From Gallibacter sp963558965 (GTDB lineage: Bacteria > Bacillota > Clostridia > Peptostreptococcales > Anaerovoracaceae), in the NCBI GenBank assembly GCA_963558965.1, contig CAUWIT010000008.1, positions 1-64,000 on the forward strand: a DNA stretch of 64,000 nucleotides, read 5' to 3'. This document shows positions 8,859 through 17,342 of the stretch, in pieces; position 1 is the first letter of the stretch, and each line of letters starts with the position of its first letter. A model generated the notes under the pieces. That model did no database searches. It had not been told where the DNA came from and saw only the letters and a list, made by a program, of their open reading frames with translations. Made by a program: the position numbers and the translations under genes.

Positions 8859-10211
8859 TTATCCAAATTTCTTAGTTAACAAAACTGCTAAACCTTCGGC
8901 AAGTTCTGTTATGTATTCTATGTCATCCCCCTCAATCATAACTCTAACCAACGGTTCAGTACCTGATGGTCTAACTAGAAGTCTACCTGTTTCACCAAGT
9001 TTTGCTTCTACTTCTGCAAATGCTTTTTGTATTTCCTTATCCTTTTCGTACTTCTTCTTGTTTTCGTTTGTAACTCTAGCATTTTTTAGTACCTGAGGAT
9101 AAATTTTAATTTCATCTGATAGCTCAGAAGCTTTTTTATTTGATAATAAAATCGCTCTAACCAGCTGTAGTGAAGATAAAATACCGTCACCAGTTGTTGT
9201 ATGATTTAAAAATATAATATGACCAGACTGTTCTCCTCCAATAATGCCTCCAGTTTTTAGCATATCTTCAAGAACATATCTATCGCCAACTCCTGTTGAT
9301 CTAGTCTGGCATCCAATTTCATTTAAGTATTTATGAAAGCCTATATTGCTCATAACTGTTCCAGTTACTAAATTATCTTTTAGTAAGCCTTCATCTTTTA
9401 ACATTTTTGCACAGATGCAGATTAGCTTGTCTCCATCTATTATTTGACCTCTTTCGTCAACAGCAATCAATCTGTCTGCATCTCCATCGAAGGCCAAACC
9501 GATAAAAGCACCTTCTCTAACTACTGCTTCCTGAAGCTGCTCTGGATGTGTTGAACCACAACCATCGTTTATATTTGTACCATTTGGACTTACTCCAATA
9601 GCTACAACATTAGCTCCCAATTTTTTGTAAACCTTTTGAGCTACCTTGTAAGCTGCTCCATTGGCACAGTCTAAAACAACTTTCATTCCCTGCAAGCTAA
9701 AATCTGTAGTTCCAACTAAAAAGTCAGCATACAGATCAAGAGCATTTTCATCAGCCTCTCTACACATACCAATCTGGTCGTGAGTTATATGACTATTAAC
9801 ATCGATTTGTCTTAAAATAATATCTTCGATTTCTTCTTCAATATCATCATCTAGCTTAAATCCTTCGCTGTTGAAAAATTTAATACCGTTGTATTCATAC
9901 GGATTGTGTGAAGCAGAAATCACTACTCCAGCATCCGCCTTATACTTTTTAACTAGGTATGCAATAGCAGGAGTAGGCAATACTCCAACTTTTAAAACAT
10001 CTCCACCAACAGCTAAAATACCAGCTGCCAGAGCGTTTTCAAGCATATCCCCTGAAATACGTGTATCCATACCAATTAAAAATTTAGGTTTTTCATCTGT
10101 GTTTTTACTTAGCACATACGCACCTGCTTTACCCAAGCTAAATGCTAATTCAGGCGTTAATTCGGAATTGGCTACCCCTCTTACACCGTCTGTTCCAAAT
10201 AATCTTCCCAT
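8859..10211 (-). CDS. glmM: Phosphoglucosamine mutase
   Basis: GlmM interconverts glucosamine-6-phosphate and glucosamine-1-phosphate on the way to UDP-GlcNAc. The 450-aa alpha-D-phosphohexomutase has the N-terminal FGTDGVRG motif, the phosphoserine loop VISASHNPYEYNG (Ser101), the metal-binding loop FDGDADR (near 240) and the C-terminal phosphate-binding loop RPSGTEPLVRVM. It follows cdaR by 3 bp. The cdaA-cdaR-glmM order is a conserved Firmicutes module in which GlmM can bind and inhibit the c-di-AMP cyclase CdaA. That regulatory link is known from other species and inferred here. Confidence 0.97.
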   Translation of the reverse strand: MGRLFGTDGVRGVANSELTPELAFSLGKAGAYVLSKNTDEKPKFLIGMDTRISGDMLENALAAGILAVGGDVLKVGVLPTPAIAYLVKKYKADAGVVISASHNPYEYNGIKFFNSEGFKLDDDIEEEIEDIILRQIDVNSHITHDQIGMCREADENALDLYADFLVGTTDFSLQGMKVVLDCANGAAYKVAQKVYKKLGANVVAIGVSPNGTNINDGCGSTHPEQLQEAVVREGAFIGLAFDGDADRLIAVDERGQIIDGDKLICICAKMLKDEGLLKDNLVTGTVMSNIGFHKYLNEIGCQTRSTGVGDRYVLEDMLKTGGIIGGEQSGHIIFLNHTTTGDGILSSLQLVRAILLSNKKASELSDEIKIYPQVLKNARVTNENKKKYEKDKEIQKAFAEVEAKLGETGRLLVRPSGTEPLVRVMIEGDDIEYITELAEGLAVLLTKKFG

Positions 10212-10214
10212 AAG

Positions 10215-11411
10215 TTATTCCTTTCCAATTTCTAGTGTTACCGTTCCATTTGAAAGCTCAGTAGAAACATCATCATTTTTACTTGTAATATTAACCTTGA
10301 CAGAATGTTTCCCTTCTTCCAAATTTGATGCGTCTACTGAAAGAGTGAAACTTTTTTTCGTAATATCACTTATATCAGACTCCTTGCCAGAAACAGTGAC
10401 ATTTACCCCCTCTAATATCTCTCCAGTTAAACCATCATCTAGTCCTTTAATTTCGATTTCAGAATTTTCGTAGCTTAAAATCTTAGTTTTAGGACTTTTT
10501 ATAATTATATCTACATATAACTTTTCATCTTCATTTTTCAAAGTTACGCCTTCAGGTAAAATCGGTTTAATCTCGATTTTAGTAGACTTTGTAACTTTGC
10601 TTATATCTACATCTGACGCTTCAATAGTATCAATATTTTTTATCACCGATGCCTCCCCTTCAATTTCTACTGTTTCAGGAATGGTCATTGATGACACTTC
10701 ATACTGACTATCGATTTTGCCAGTTGTTTTCACCTCAAGCTTTACTTCCTTGTACTTAGCTAATACCGCAGTAACCTCAACTTTACTTCTTGAAAGATTT
10801 ACATATTCAACTTCATTTCCCTTTGAATTTACTGGAGTAATAGCAGTTTCAATTGTCGTGCTATCATCAGATAGCTTATCAGCATTTAAAGAAGCCTTAA
10901 GATAGCTAACTTTATCTACATTATCCTTTGTTCCATAAACCATAACGCTCTCAGGTTCTATTTTAGTTTCACCTAGAGTTGTGCTCTCTGGTAAAGAACC
11001 TTTAACTGTTGCTTTTACATCTTTTTCAGCAGTAACAAGATCATCTATTACTATTTCGATTTTCTCTATAGACTTATTGTCGATGCTTATTCCCTTTGGC
11101 ACCTGTACATCGATTGAAACATAGTTGTTGCCCTTATGTCTGCCGTATAAATCTGCAGTAACTTGGATATCATCAGCATCCAAATCACTTAAATCTCCAC
11201 GAGCTCCTGACAATGTTAAATCAACAGTAGTAGCACTTACCGAATCAACAGCTAAATCATCTTGAATCAAGCTGTCCTCATTGATAATTGTAATGGGCAC
11301 TGAATTGTATTTTTTTGTTATTGTAGGATCGATAGTGCCTGTAACATATGCCCATAAACAAACTGACATAATCAAGGCAACTATTATACGCACTTTTCTA
11401 TTTTGAAGCAT
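10215..11411 (-). CDS. cdaR: CdaR-like YbbR-domain regulator of diadenylate cyclase
   Basis: This 398-aa protein has a single N-terminal membrane anchor (about residues 8-26, IVALIMSVCLWAYVTG) followed by several extracytoplasmic YbbR domains of about 80 residues. Each has beta-strand patterns such as PITIINEDSL, VMVYGTKDNV and VTVSGKESDI. CdaR proteins modulate CdaA, the c-di-AMP cyclase encoded just upstream. I start at the ATG at 11411 because GGAGGGTCTAAGG lies directly before it. The longer reading frame to 11450 would run back into cdaA without a ribosome binding site. It overlaps cdaA by 14 bp and abuts glmM. Confidence 0.9.
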   Translation of the reverse strand: MLQNRKVRIIVALIMSVCLWAYVTGTIDPTITKKYNSVPITIINEDSLIQDDLAVDSVSATTVDLTLSGARGDLSDLDADDIQVTADLYGRHKGNNYVSIDVQVPKGISIDNKSIEKIEIVIDDLVTAEKDVKATVKGSLPESTTLGETKIEPESVMVYGTKDNVDKVSYLKASLNADKLSDDSTTIETAITPVNSKGNEVEYVNLSRSKVEVTAVLAKYKEVKLEVKTTGKIDSQYEVSSMTIPETVEIEGEASVIKNIDTIEASDVDISKVTKSTKIEIKPILPEGVTLKNEDEKLYVDIIIKSPKTKILSYENSEIEIKGLDDGLTGEILEGVNVTVSGKESDISDITKKSFTLSVDASNLEEGKHSVKVNITSKNDDVSTELSNGTVTLEIGKE

Positions 11412-12249
11412 CCTTAGACCCTCCAATCTTATCAAATGCAGACTTAACACTGCCTATAATAGATTTTTCCTCGTTGTTGAAATATATTTCCAACAATATT
11501 TTTTCCAAAGCTTTTCCATCTAAATATCTAGTTAATTTTCCATCGTTTGCTGATGAAATAATACCTGTTTCCTCAGAAACGATTATGGAAATAGCATCTG
11601 AATTTTCTGTAATACCTATACCCGCCCTATGTCTTGTTCCAAGTTCAGTAGGCAAGCTAGAGTTTTGTGTCAACGGCAATACGCAACCTGCGCTGTGTAT
11701 GCGGTTGCCACGAATTATAATTGCTCCATCGTGAAGAGGTGCTCCCTCGTAAAAAATATTTCCCAAAAGTTCAGTGCTAATTTTAGCATCTACACGAGTA
11801 CCTGTCTCACATATATCAGATAGAGCTGTCTGTCTTTCTATAACAATAAGAGCACCTGTTTTAGTATCTGCCAAGTACTGTACAGCCTCTACAAATTCCT
11901 TTGTTATGGACTGGGCTTGATCCTTATCAAGCTGAGTAAAGGTAGTTTTTAAAAGTTTACTTCTACCCAAAGATTCCAGCCCTCTTCTTAACTCAGGCTG
12001 GAAAACTACTACCAGCGCTATGACACCTACTGCCAAGCTGCTCTTCAATATCCAATTTAACGTATATAAATTAAACAGGTCTGAAAGACCTGCTATAACC
12101 AAAAGTATAAGCAGTCCTTTTACCAATTGTTCGGCTCTGCTTTGTTTTATAAATCCGATAACTTTATAAAAAACAAAAGCGACAACCAGAATATCAATAA
12201 TATCATTGATACCGATGCCGGAAGTTATGTTGTCAAAAAATTCTTTCAT
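11398..12249 (-). CDS. cdaA: Diadenylate cyclase CdaA (membrane DisA_N family)
   Basis: CdaA condenses two ATP into cyclic di-AMP, the second messenger controlling K+ and osmolyte transport and wall homeostasis. The protein has three membrane helices (about 17-33, 44-57 and 70-83 from this start) and a cytoplasmic DAC domain with LHDGAIIIRG (DGA motif) and ELGTRHRAGIG (RHR motif), both catalytic. An upstream in-frame ATG at 12273 would add 8 residues. I prefer 12249 because the earlier ATG directly abuts a TATAAT sequence that may be the promoter -10 box. It leads the cdaA-cdaR-glmM-glmS series. Confidence 0.94.
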   Translation of the reverse strand: MKEFFDNITSGIGINDIIDILVVAFVFYKVIGFIKQSRAEQLVKGLLILLVIAGLSDLFNLYTLNWILKSSLAVGVIALVVVFQPELRRGLESLGRSKLLKTTFTQLDKDQAQSITKEFVEAVQYLADTKTGALIVIERQTALSDICETGTRVDAKISTELLGNIFYEGAPLHDGAIIIRGNRIHSAGCVLPLTQNSSLPTELGTRHRAGIGITENSDAISIIVSEETGIISSANDGKLTRYLDGKALEKILLEIYFNNEEKSIIGSVKSAFDKIGGSKDASK

Positions 12250-12283
12250 CTCTTTCCCAATCACTCTAATCATTATATCAACC

Positions 12284-12303
12284 GGCCCTATTAGGGCCGG
12301 TCT
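12284..12303. other. GC-rich hairpin between hpf and cdaA
   Basis: A perfect stem (ACCGGCCC and GGGCCGGT around TATTA) lies between hpf and cdaA. On the plus strand it is followed by only CTTTT, and on the minus strand by TTGATATAAT. It could end hpf transcripts weakly or shape the cdaA leader. No plus-strand gene needs it. Confidence 0.5.
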
Positions 12304-12327
12304 TTTAACTATTAATATACTTGAATT

Positions 12328-12870
12328 TTAGTATGTAGTTTCTAGTAATCCGTAATCTCCATCATCTCTCTTGTAAACTACATTTACAGCATCTGTTTCG
12401 CTATTTAGGAATACAAAGAATGTATGACCTACTAGTTCCATCTGAACTACAGCTTCATCTACACTCATAGGTTCAAGATCAAATTTCTTTTTCTTAACAA
12501 CCTTAAGTTCTTCTGCTGGCTTAACATCATTTGCAAGTACTGGTTCTGGCCAGTCTTCAAGTCTAAGTCCTGGCTGACCTTTGTGTTTTTTAATTAATTT
12601 GTTCTTAAATCTGGACATCTGGGCAGCCAACTTATCAACAACTTTGTCAACACAGTTATAAACGCTGTCAGCTTTACCTTCAGCTCTGAAAACCATGTTT
12701 TTAACTCTGATAGTTGCTTCCATTTTTTCCATTTTGTTTTCTGCAGAGAGCATTACATTTACACTGATATCGTCAGAAAAATACTTGCTTAATTTTTGCA
12801 TTTTCTTTTCGATAGTTTCTTTTAAGTGTTCGTTAGCCTTTACATTTTTAGTAGTTATTATAACCTTCAT
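12328..12870 (-). CDS. hpf: Ribosome hibernation promoting factor, long form
   Basis: Hpf binds the 30S decoding region and pairs ribosomes into inactive 100S dimers in slow growth. The 180-aa protein has the N-terminal S30AE/RaiA domain (about 1-100) and a C-terminal dimerisation domain (about 120-180) with PMSVDEAVVQMELVGHTFFVF and YKRDDGDYGLLE, which marks the long form. I start at 12870 because AAAGGAGGGC lies 7 nt upstream. The longer frame begins before that ribosome binding site. It has its own promoter (12908-12935) and lies directly after the raiA-type RNA. Confidence 0.95.
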   Translation of the reverse strand: MKVIITTKNVKANEHLKETIEKKMQKLSKYFSDDISVNVMLSAENKMEKMEATIRVKNMVFRAEGKADSVYNCVDKVVDKLAAQMSRFKNKLIKKHKGQPGLRLEDWPEPVLANDVKPAEELKVVKKKKFDLEPMSVDEAVVQMELVGHTFFVFLNSETDAVNVVYKRDDGDYGLLETTY

Positions 12871-12907
12871 ATCTGTGCCCTCCTTTGACATGAATTATCT
12901 TATAATT

Positions 12908-12935
12908 ATTATACCACAAAGATACATATATACAA
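12908..12935 (-). promoter_or_regulatory. Promoter of hpf
   Basis: On the minus strand a -35 box TTGTAT (12930-12935) is separated by 16 bp from a perfect -10 box TATAAT (12908-12913). It lies between the structured RNA and hpf, so hpf can be transcribed separately from the RNA. Confidence 0.65.
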
Positions 12936-12936
12936 T

Positions 12937-13100
12937 AGCTGTTTGGCTGACCTGGTCTTTGCCCCCACACCTGCCTTGACCCGGATTTTCCGGAGGACTT
13001 ACTTCTAAACTACGCCATGATCACTGCCGCCCTGCGTACAGCTTACGTGGGACCTTTTGCCCGTAGCTGGCTTGGCCTTTCAACCACAGACCCAAACAAC
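12937..13100 (-). ncRNA. raiA RNA: raiA-motif structured RNA upstream of hpf
   Basis: This roughly 160-nt GC-rich island sits in A/T-rich DNA between comFC and hpf (raiA). Read on the minus strand, its ends pair (GUUUGG at 13097-13092 with CCAAAC at 12946-12941, extendable to about 10 bp). Inside are a hairpin AGCUACGGG / CCCACGUAAGCU, a UACGC/GCGUA pairing and a small hairpin CCGGAAAAUCCGG. A conserved, highly structured RNA of unknown function (the raiA motif) is known directly upstream of raiA/hpf genes in Clostridia and Actinobacteria. Position, strand and size fit. A TATAAT -10 box at 13102-13107 could start it. I could not align it to the family model. Confidence 0.72.
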
Positions 13101-13110
13101 TATTATACCC

Positions 13111-13845
13111 TTATTTTACCATAATACTTCCCGCTGCAAAAGTCAGTACATAAACTTTTTTTGCATGATTTTCTTTTAAAATCTTGCTGCACTGATCAAC
13201 GGTAGCACCAGTGGTATAAATATCATCGACAATCAATATATTTTTTCCTTGAATTTCATCGGCCACATCTGGATTAACCTCAAAAGCTCCGCTTAAGTTT
13301 ATCATACGATCCATAGCTCCAAGCCTCTTCATAGGAACAGTTTTTTTGTTTCTCAAAAGGAAATCTCCTCTGTAACAAATATCCATGCGCCTAGCTAACT
13401 CATAAGCCATTATTTCCGCTTGATTATAACCTCTTTGCTTTAGCTTTTTTTTATGTACCGGTACTGAAATTATAACATCTACAGGCAGATTTTCAATTAC
13501 TATTCTGTCATAGAGTATCTCACCTAAAATGCGACCAATATAGCTTTTATCCCCCTTTTTAAAGTCCACAATTAAACTTCTTTCGTACAAGCCATACTTA
13601 GCACAAGTATAGCCTTTATCGAAATAATGTTCCCTTTCAAGACAGTCGGGACACAAGCTTTTCGTATAATTTTCTTCCAGTATCTTGCCACATTTCTCGC
13701 AAGTTCTATCCCTTACCCACATAAATTTTTCAATGCAATTGTCACAGAGAGAATACCTCCTAGTCTTATCGATTACACTACCGCACATAAGGCAATATAT
13801 GTTAGGGGGATATACCAAATCTAAAAATTTTTCAATTATCTTCAC
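13111..13845 (-). CDS. comFC: ComF family protein (phosphoribosyltransferase-like)
   Basis: This 244-aa protein has N-terminal zinc-finger-like cysteine pairs (CLMC 18-21, CDNC 34-37, CEKC 49-52, CPDC 65-68) and a C-terminal type I PRTase fold with the PRPP loop ILIVDDIYTTGATV. ComF proteins act in DNA uptake during transformation and replication-fork processes. The biochemical role is uncertain. It overlaps the recD2 stop by 4 bp, placing it in one transcript with a helicase that acts on single-stranded DNA. No other competence gene is in view. Confidence 0.88.
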   Translation of the reverse strand: MKIIEKFLDLVYPPNIYCLMCGSVIDKTRRYSLCDNCIEKFMWVRDRTCEKCGKILEENYTKSLCPDCLEREHYFDKGYTCAKYGLYERSLIVDFKKGDKSYIGRILGEILYDRIVIENLPVDVIISVPVHKKKLKQRGYNQAEIMAYELARRMDICYRGDFLLRNKKTVPMKRLGAMDRMINLSGAFEVNPDVADEIQGKNILIVDDIYTTGATVDQCSKILKENHAKKVYVLTFAAGSIMVK

Positions 13846-16058
13846 ATGAAATTTTTAATGCGAGCTGCTAACCCTGAATTGCGCTTTGTCGTAAAGTCAT
13901 TATCGACCATAGCATTCATACAGCTTTCGGAGCCTACTAGCACAACTCCTTTTTTACCTCTTGTAACCCCAGTATACAAAAGGTTTCTATTTCCAAGTAC
14001 CGGTGGCACCCAAGTCATAGGCATAATCACCACAGGAAACTCACTTCCCTGACTTTTGTGGACAGTCATAGCATACGCAAGCTCAAGTTCATCAAGCTGA
14101 GAAAACTCGTAATCTACATACCTACAACCATCAAACACCACAGTCATCTTATTTTCATCTTTATTTATTTTTTTAACAACTCCAATTTCTCCGTTAAACA
14201 CCCCAGTACCCTCAGAAAAATCATCAGTGTTTAGCCATTCTAGAGTGTAATTGTTTTTTATTTGCATAACTTTGTCAAATTCACGAAATACCCTGTCTCC
14301 AATAGTTTTTTCATTAAGACTATCACTAGGCGGATTTAACACATTTTGCAATTCCTTGTTTAAATTTGCACTTCCAAGGACACCTTTTTTCGTTGGAGTT
14401 ATTACCTGTATATCTTGAGTTTTATCGTCAACATCATAAAATCTTGGCAACCTAGTTTCGCAAAGCTCCACAATCGTATTGAGCATTTCTCTTTCACTAC
14501 TTCTATTTAAAAAGAAAAAATCTTTATCTTTTTTGTTACAATATGGATACTCTCCATCGTTTATGCGGTGGGCATTTACAACAATCATACTCTCCTGTGC
14601 CTGTCTGAAAATCTGAGTCAATCGCTCAGAATAAATGTATTCGCTTTCGATTATATCACGCAAAATATTTCCCGCACCAACTGAAGGTAGCTGGTCAGCG
14701 TCTCCTACAAGTATAAGTCTAGTTCCATTAGGAATGGCCTTTAGCAGTGCATCCATCAACATCAAGTCTACCATTGATGATTCGTCAATAATTATTGCAT
14801 CAAACCCTAGCGAGTTAAGACTGTTTTTACCAAACCTCATAGTCTTTGATTCTTCATCATAGTAGTATTCCAACAATCTGTGAATAGTATAAGCCTCTTT
14901 GCCTGTAGTCTCCATCATACGTTTAGCCGCTCTACCAGTAGGTGCAGCAATGGCCGTTTCAAATTCACCACAAGATAAAATATTTAAAATCCCGTTGATA
15001 ATAGTTGTTTTACCAGTACCAGGTCCCCCTGTAATAACTGAAACTCCATTGTTTAAACAAGTTTTCATAGCACTTTTTTGCTCTGCTGAAAAACTTATCA
15101 TCATCTCCTGTTCAGTTTGTCTGATTAAATTATCTATTTCCAAACAAAGAGGTTTTAGGGAACTTTGACAAAGTGATACAAGTCTTTTAGTTACATTTTG
15201 CTCAGCCTTGTAGTATGAAAAGAGATAGACCACCTCTTCATTGTCAACTTTATCCACTTTTACAACCCCATTAAGTCCAATTTCAACTAATCTATCCTCA
15301 ACATTTTCAATTGGAACATCAAGTAGTTCTGTGGCTGTTTTTTCTACAAGTTCTTTTCTAGGTGCATAAGTATGACCAGCTGCAACATATCTGTTAAGCA
15401 TATATAGTATGCCGCTTTCAATACGATATTCATCACACTGATCAATGCCTAATTTACTTGCTATTTTATCCACCTTTTTAAATCCAACCCCAAAAACTTC
15501 GTCAATTAAATTATATGGGTTTTTCTTGATTTCATTTATTGATTCACTGCCGAAAACTTCAAATATTTTTATAGCAAAATCAGCGCCTATATCATACTGC
15601 TTTAAAAACATAGTAACTTTTGCAAGTTCATTGTTTTCCTTGAAAGCTGCAGTAATTGTAGCCGCTTTTTTCTTGCCTATACCGGATACAGTTTCCAATT
15701 TTTCAGGATGTTTTTCTATAATCTCTAATGTTTTTGTTCCAAACTTATCAACTATAGCTTTGGCCATACTAGGCCCTATACCCTTTAAAATACGCGAAGA
15801 TAAAAAACTTATTATACCTTCTTCAGTTGTTGGCAATACTTCCTCATAAGTTGTAAAAGCAAACTGTTCACCGTATTTAGGATGATCTTTAAAATTCCCT
15901 GTAATCATATAGGTTTTTCCTTTTGTAGGACTAATCATATTGCCAACGACAGTAAATTGTTCATCTTCAGTTTCAAAAATTGCTACTGTATATCCGTTTC
16001 CTTCGTTATTAAATATTACTTCGGCTATTTTGCCTGTTAATTCAATCTCTTTATCCAT
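13842..16058 (-). CDS. recD2: RecD2-type ATP-dependent DNA helicase
   Basis: This 738-aa SF1B 5'-3' helicase belongs to the RecD2/TraA-like family found in bacteria without RecBC. The N-terminal OB-like and helix-hairpin-helix region includes LETVSGIGKKKAATI. Motif I (Walker A) is ITGGPGTGKTTIING, motif II IIDESSMVDL, motif III LVGDADQLPSVG, and the C-terminal motif VI region contains AYAMTVHKSQGSEF and YTGVTRGKKGVVLVG. It is likely involved in DNA repair and recombination. It overlaps the CCA-enzyme gene by 22 bp and comFC by 4 bp. Confidence 0.94.
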   Translation of the reverse strand: MDKEIELTGKIAEVIFNNEGNGYTVAIFETEDEQFTVVGNMISPTKGKTYMITGNFKDHPKYGEQFAFTTYEEVLPTTEEGIISFLSSRILKGIGPSMAKAIVDKFGTKTLEIIEKHPEKLETVSGIGKKKAATITAAFKENNELAKVTMFLKQYDIGADFAIKIFEVFGSESINEIKKNPYNLIDEVFGVGFKKVDKIASKLGIDQCDEYRIESGILYMLNRYVAAGHTYAPRKELVEKTATELLDVPIENVEDRLVEIGLNGVVKVDKVDNEEVVYLFSYYKAEQNVTKRLVSLCQSSLKPLCLEIDNLIRQTEQEMMISFSAEQKSAMKTCLNNGVSVITGGPGTGKTTIINGILNILSCGEFETAIAAPTGRAAKRMMETTGKEAYTIHRLLEYYYDEESKTMRFGKNSLNSLGFDAIIIDESSMVDLMLMDALLKAIPNGTRLILVGDADQLPSVGAGNILRDIIESEYIYSERLTQIFRQAQESMIVVNAHRINDGEYPYCNKKDKDFFFLNRSSEREMLNTIVELCETRLPRFYDVDDKTQDIQVITPTKKGVLGSANLNKELQNVLNPPSDSLNEKTIGDRVFREFDKVMQIKNNYTLEWLNTDDFSEGTGVFNGEIGVVKKINKDENKMTVVFDGCRYVDYEFSQLDELELAYAMTVHKSQGSEFPVVIMPMTWVPPVLGNRNLLYTGVTRGKKGVVLVGSESCMNAMVDNDFTTKRNSGLAARIKNFM

Positions 16059-17341
16059 GTGTTATTTCTTATTTTTGCTTTCATAGGATTCTTTTTGTAA
16101 CCCTCTGCTAATTCCATCAATGTCTGTCTGTTATTTCTATGAGGTTTTCTATGTACCTCTGTAACTAGAGCATCGATTACAATTCCTATTTCTTTCCCTT
16201 TAAGTCCTATTTCTTTTAAATCATTGCCATCGATAACTAAATCTTCAGCAAAAATCGGTTCATTCATCATTTCAAAACGCTTAATTAGTTCTGCTCTCTT
16301 GTTTACACGTCTAGGAGAGCCTTCATAAATTACTACTTTATCCTGTGCTAATTTGTCCATATATGTATATCTGCTAAGGCCGTATTCATACATAAAATCT
16401 TTTAGCTCAAAATCTTTTTTAGCTACTCCAAGCTTATCTATTGAATAGATTGCATCCAAAAGGTAGGTTTTAGTCTTTTTATCGAAGTTTAAACTTTCAA
16501 TAGCTGCAGCTCCGCGACTACCTCCTATAAGTGAAAAGAATACACCCATTCTCCTTGTAGCCACTGGATAAGTGCTATCGATATTGCGCATAAACTTATT
16601 GAACAAAACTTTCTTTTTACCTACAAGTTTTTCTAAACTGCTACCGCCAACAGCTTTTATAGCGCCAGTTTCCATCATATAACCTATGCCGCTGCCAGTA
16701 AATCTTGCGCCCATAAGCTTTATAAACTCATCTCGTATTTTTTCTACTGATATTTCTGCAAGTCTGTATGAATTTCTCTTCATACTTTCCAGAGTAACTT
16801 CTTCTATCTGAAAACCTTTTTCAGCTGCAAAGCGGATGCCGCGCATAATGCGTATAGGATCTTCCGCAAACCTATCATCGGGATTTCCGATAGCTCTAAT
16901 TATTTTTTTAGTTACATCTTTTTTGCCCCCATATGGGTCCACAAATTTTTTCTGCGGATTGTCAGCCATTGCATTTATTGTAAAATCTCTTCGAGATAAA
17001 TCGTCTTCAATTTTATCTACAAAAGTTACATCAGATGGTTTGCCATACTTTTCAAAGTTTTTTTCACTTCTAAATGTGGCAATATCCACAATTGGATTTT
17101 TATTGTCATCTTCTGAAGTTGTAAAATCCAATCTAACTACGCTGTAGTCTTCGCTTAAAACTTGTGCTTCAGGAAAAATTTCTTTTAAGTCTTCAAGTCT
17201 TGCATTAGTTGTTAAGTCCCAATCTAGTGGTTTTAAACCTAGCATCGCATCTCTAACGCAGCCGCCTACAGCATAACAATCAAATCTATTTTCGTTTAAT
17301 TTTTTAATTATATCGTTAACATCTTTTGGCAACTTAATCAT
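16037..17341 (-). CDS. cca: CCA-adding tRNA nucleotidyltransferase
   Basis: This 434-aa class II nucleotidyltransferase adds or repairs the 3' CCA end of tRNAs. The catalytic head carries YAVGGCVRDAMLGLKPLDWDLTT, here seen as GGCVRD followed by the two metal-binding Asp residues in DWDL. The template-like RRDFTINAMA motif and a neck/body helical region follow (PEDPIRIMRGIRFAAEKGF variant, EDPIRIMRG). The C-terminal part may contain a degenerate HD-like segment. It lies between the YhaM-like nuclease gene (1 bp gap) and recD2, so an RNA-processing pair is co-transcribed. Confidence 0.92.
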   Translation of the reverse strand: MIKLPKDVNDIIKKLNENRFDCYAVGGCVRDAMLGLKPLDWDLTTNARLEDLKEIFPEAQVLSEDYSVVRLDFTTSEDDNKNPIVDIATFRSEKNFEKYGKPSDVTFVDKIEDDLSRRDFTINAMADNPQKKFVDPYGGKKDVTKKIIRAIGNPDDRFAEDPIRIMRGIRFAAEKGFQIEEVTLESMKRNSYRLAEISVEKIRDEFIKLMGARFTGSGIGYMMETGAIKAVGGSSLEKLVGKKKVLFNKFMRNIDSTYPVATRRMGVFFSLIGGSRGAAAIESLNFDKKTKTYLLDAIYSIDKLGVAKKDFELKDFMYEYGLSRYTYMDKLAQDKVVIYEGSPRRVNKRAELIKRFEMMNEPIFAEDLVIDGNDLKEIGLKGKEIGIVIDALVTEVHRKPHRNNRQTLMELAEGYKKNPMKAKIRNNTWIKRLN

Positions 17342-17342
17342 T

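Noticed and set aside
9871..10473. A 200-codon plus-strand frame across glmM and cdaR
   Set aside because: It is antisense to two clear genes, with no ribosome binding site or family similarity.
12937..13100. Structured RNA considered as SRP RNA, 6S RNA, RNase P or FMN riboswitch
   Set aside because: The GGAAGGAAGC tetraloop region, 6S central bubble, RNase P core and RFN core are absent. Position beside hpf fits the raiA motif better.
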